The notes under the pieces are model-generated. The model made no database searches and was not told where the DNA came from. It saw nothing but the letters and a program-made list of their open reading frames with translations. Below, in pieces: positions 5,775 through 5,972 of a stretch of DNA of 5,972 nucleotides (positions are counted from its first letter, which is position 1; every line of letters starts with the position of its first letter). The translations under genes were made by a program, and so were the position numbers. Source of the DNA: Planctomycetota bacterium (GTDB taxonomy: Bacteria > Planctomycetota > Brocadiia > Brocadiales > Brocadiaceae); NCBI GenBank assembly GCA_023261465.1, contig JAHFOW010000110.1, forward strand, positions 2,304 to 8,275, given 5' to 3'.

Positions 5775-5972
5775 CTAAAATTGGTAACTGAGGCCAACAA
5801 AGAACGTCCTTCCTGGTCGTGGAAGGTCGTTGGGTATAGCAGTGGGTCCGGGGTCGCTATAATCCTTATCTAAGAGATTGAATACTGTTCCCTGCACCTC
5901 CATGGTTTTAAAAAATTCCTTTCCGATAACAGAGAGATTCAGTAAGGCATACGCGGGCAAATCACTTCGCGG
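5775..5972 (-). CDS. C-terminal end of a TonB-dependent outer-membrane receptor, 5' truncated by the window edge
   Basis: The frame is open to the right edge and ends at TAG 5777-5775, giving the last 65 residues. Visible hallmarks are a strand region reading LPAYALLNLSV, the segment VFNLLDKDYSDPG with the N-L-x-D-K-x-Y turn motif typical of the last strands of TonB-dependent receptors, and a final strand GRTFFVGLSYQF. The terminal phenylalanine is the BAM recognition signal of outer-membrane beta-barrels. Such receptors import siderophores, haem, cobalamin or other scarce ligands using TonB energy. The plug and most of the barrel are outside the window, so the ligand cannot be inferred. A TTG at 5960 would make a false start within the barrel. 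The gene is followed after 75 bases by the binding-protein gene on the same strand, with no clear terminator between them, so co-transcription is plausible. Confidence 0.92.
   Translation of the reverse strand, partial: PRSDLPAYALLNLSVIGKEFFKTMEVQGTVFNLLDKDYSDPGPTAIPNDLPRPGRTFFVGLSYQF

Overview
The window looks like a chromosomal piece of a Gram-negative, moderately AT-rich bacterium: it has a TonB-dependent outer-membrane receptor, two proteins with Sec-type signal peptides, and a membrane-anchored cyclic-di-GMP phosphodiesterase. The mixture (TPR protein, secreted W-x-D-x-R repeat protein, HD-GYP sensor, weak or absent Shine-Dalgarno sequences) would fit an anammox-type planctomycete (Brocadiales) or a deltaproteobacterial/Nitrospirae-like lineage. 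This is a low-confidence guess from style, not from a marker gene.

Layout. Plus strand: the 3' end of a TPR protein (1-230), a 281-base spacer with no convincing gene (231-511), and a 477-residue secreted protein made of eight 54-residue repeats, probably an eight-bladed beta-propeller (512-1945). A 180-base convergent spacer follows, without a clear intrinsic terminator. Minus strand, read from the right edge: the last 65 residues of a TonB-dependent receptor (5972-5775), a periplasmic ABC-type substrate-binding protein of the ABC_sub_bind/TrpX type (5699-4719), and an 820-residue HAMP-GAF-GAF-HD-GYP sensor phosphodiesterase (4588-2126).

How they may work together. The three minus-strand genes are co-directional, with gaps of 75 and 130 bases. 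They suggest an uptake-and-sensing module: an outer-membrane receptor imports a ligand, a periplasmic binding protein captures it, and a transmembrane HD-GYP protein with its own periplasmic domain changes c-di-GMP levels. No ABC permease or ATPase gene lies in the window, so the binding protein may serve sensing rather than transport. The linkage is inferred from gene order only.

The most striking non-coding signal is between the binding-protein and HD-GYP genes. A perfect TGTGA-N6-TCACA palindrome (4666-4681) is centred about 40.5 bases upstream of the start predicted from an extended -10 (TGCTATAAT, 4648-4640). This is the geometry of a class II CRP/FNR-family activated promoter, so the HD-GYP gene probably has its own regulated promoter. 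No mobile element, CRISPR array, tRNA or rRNA was seen.
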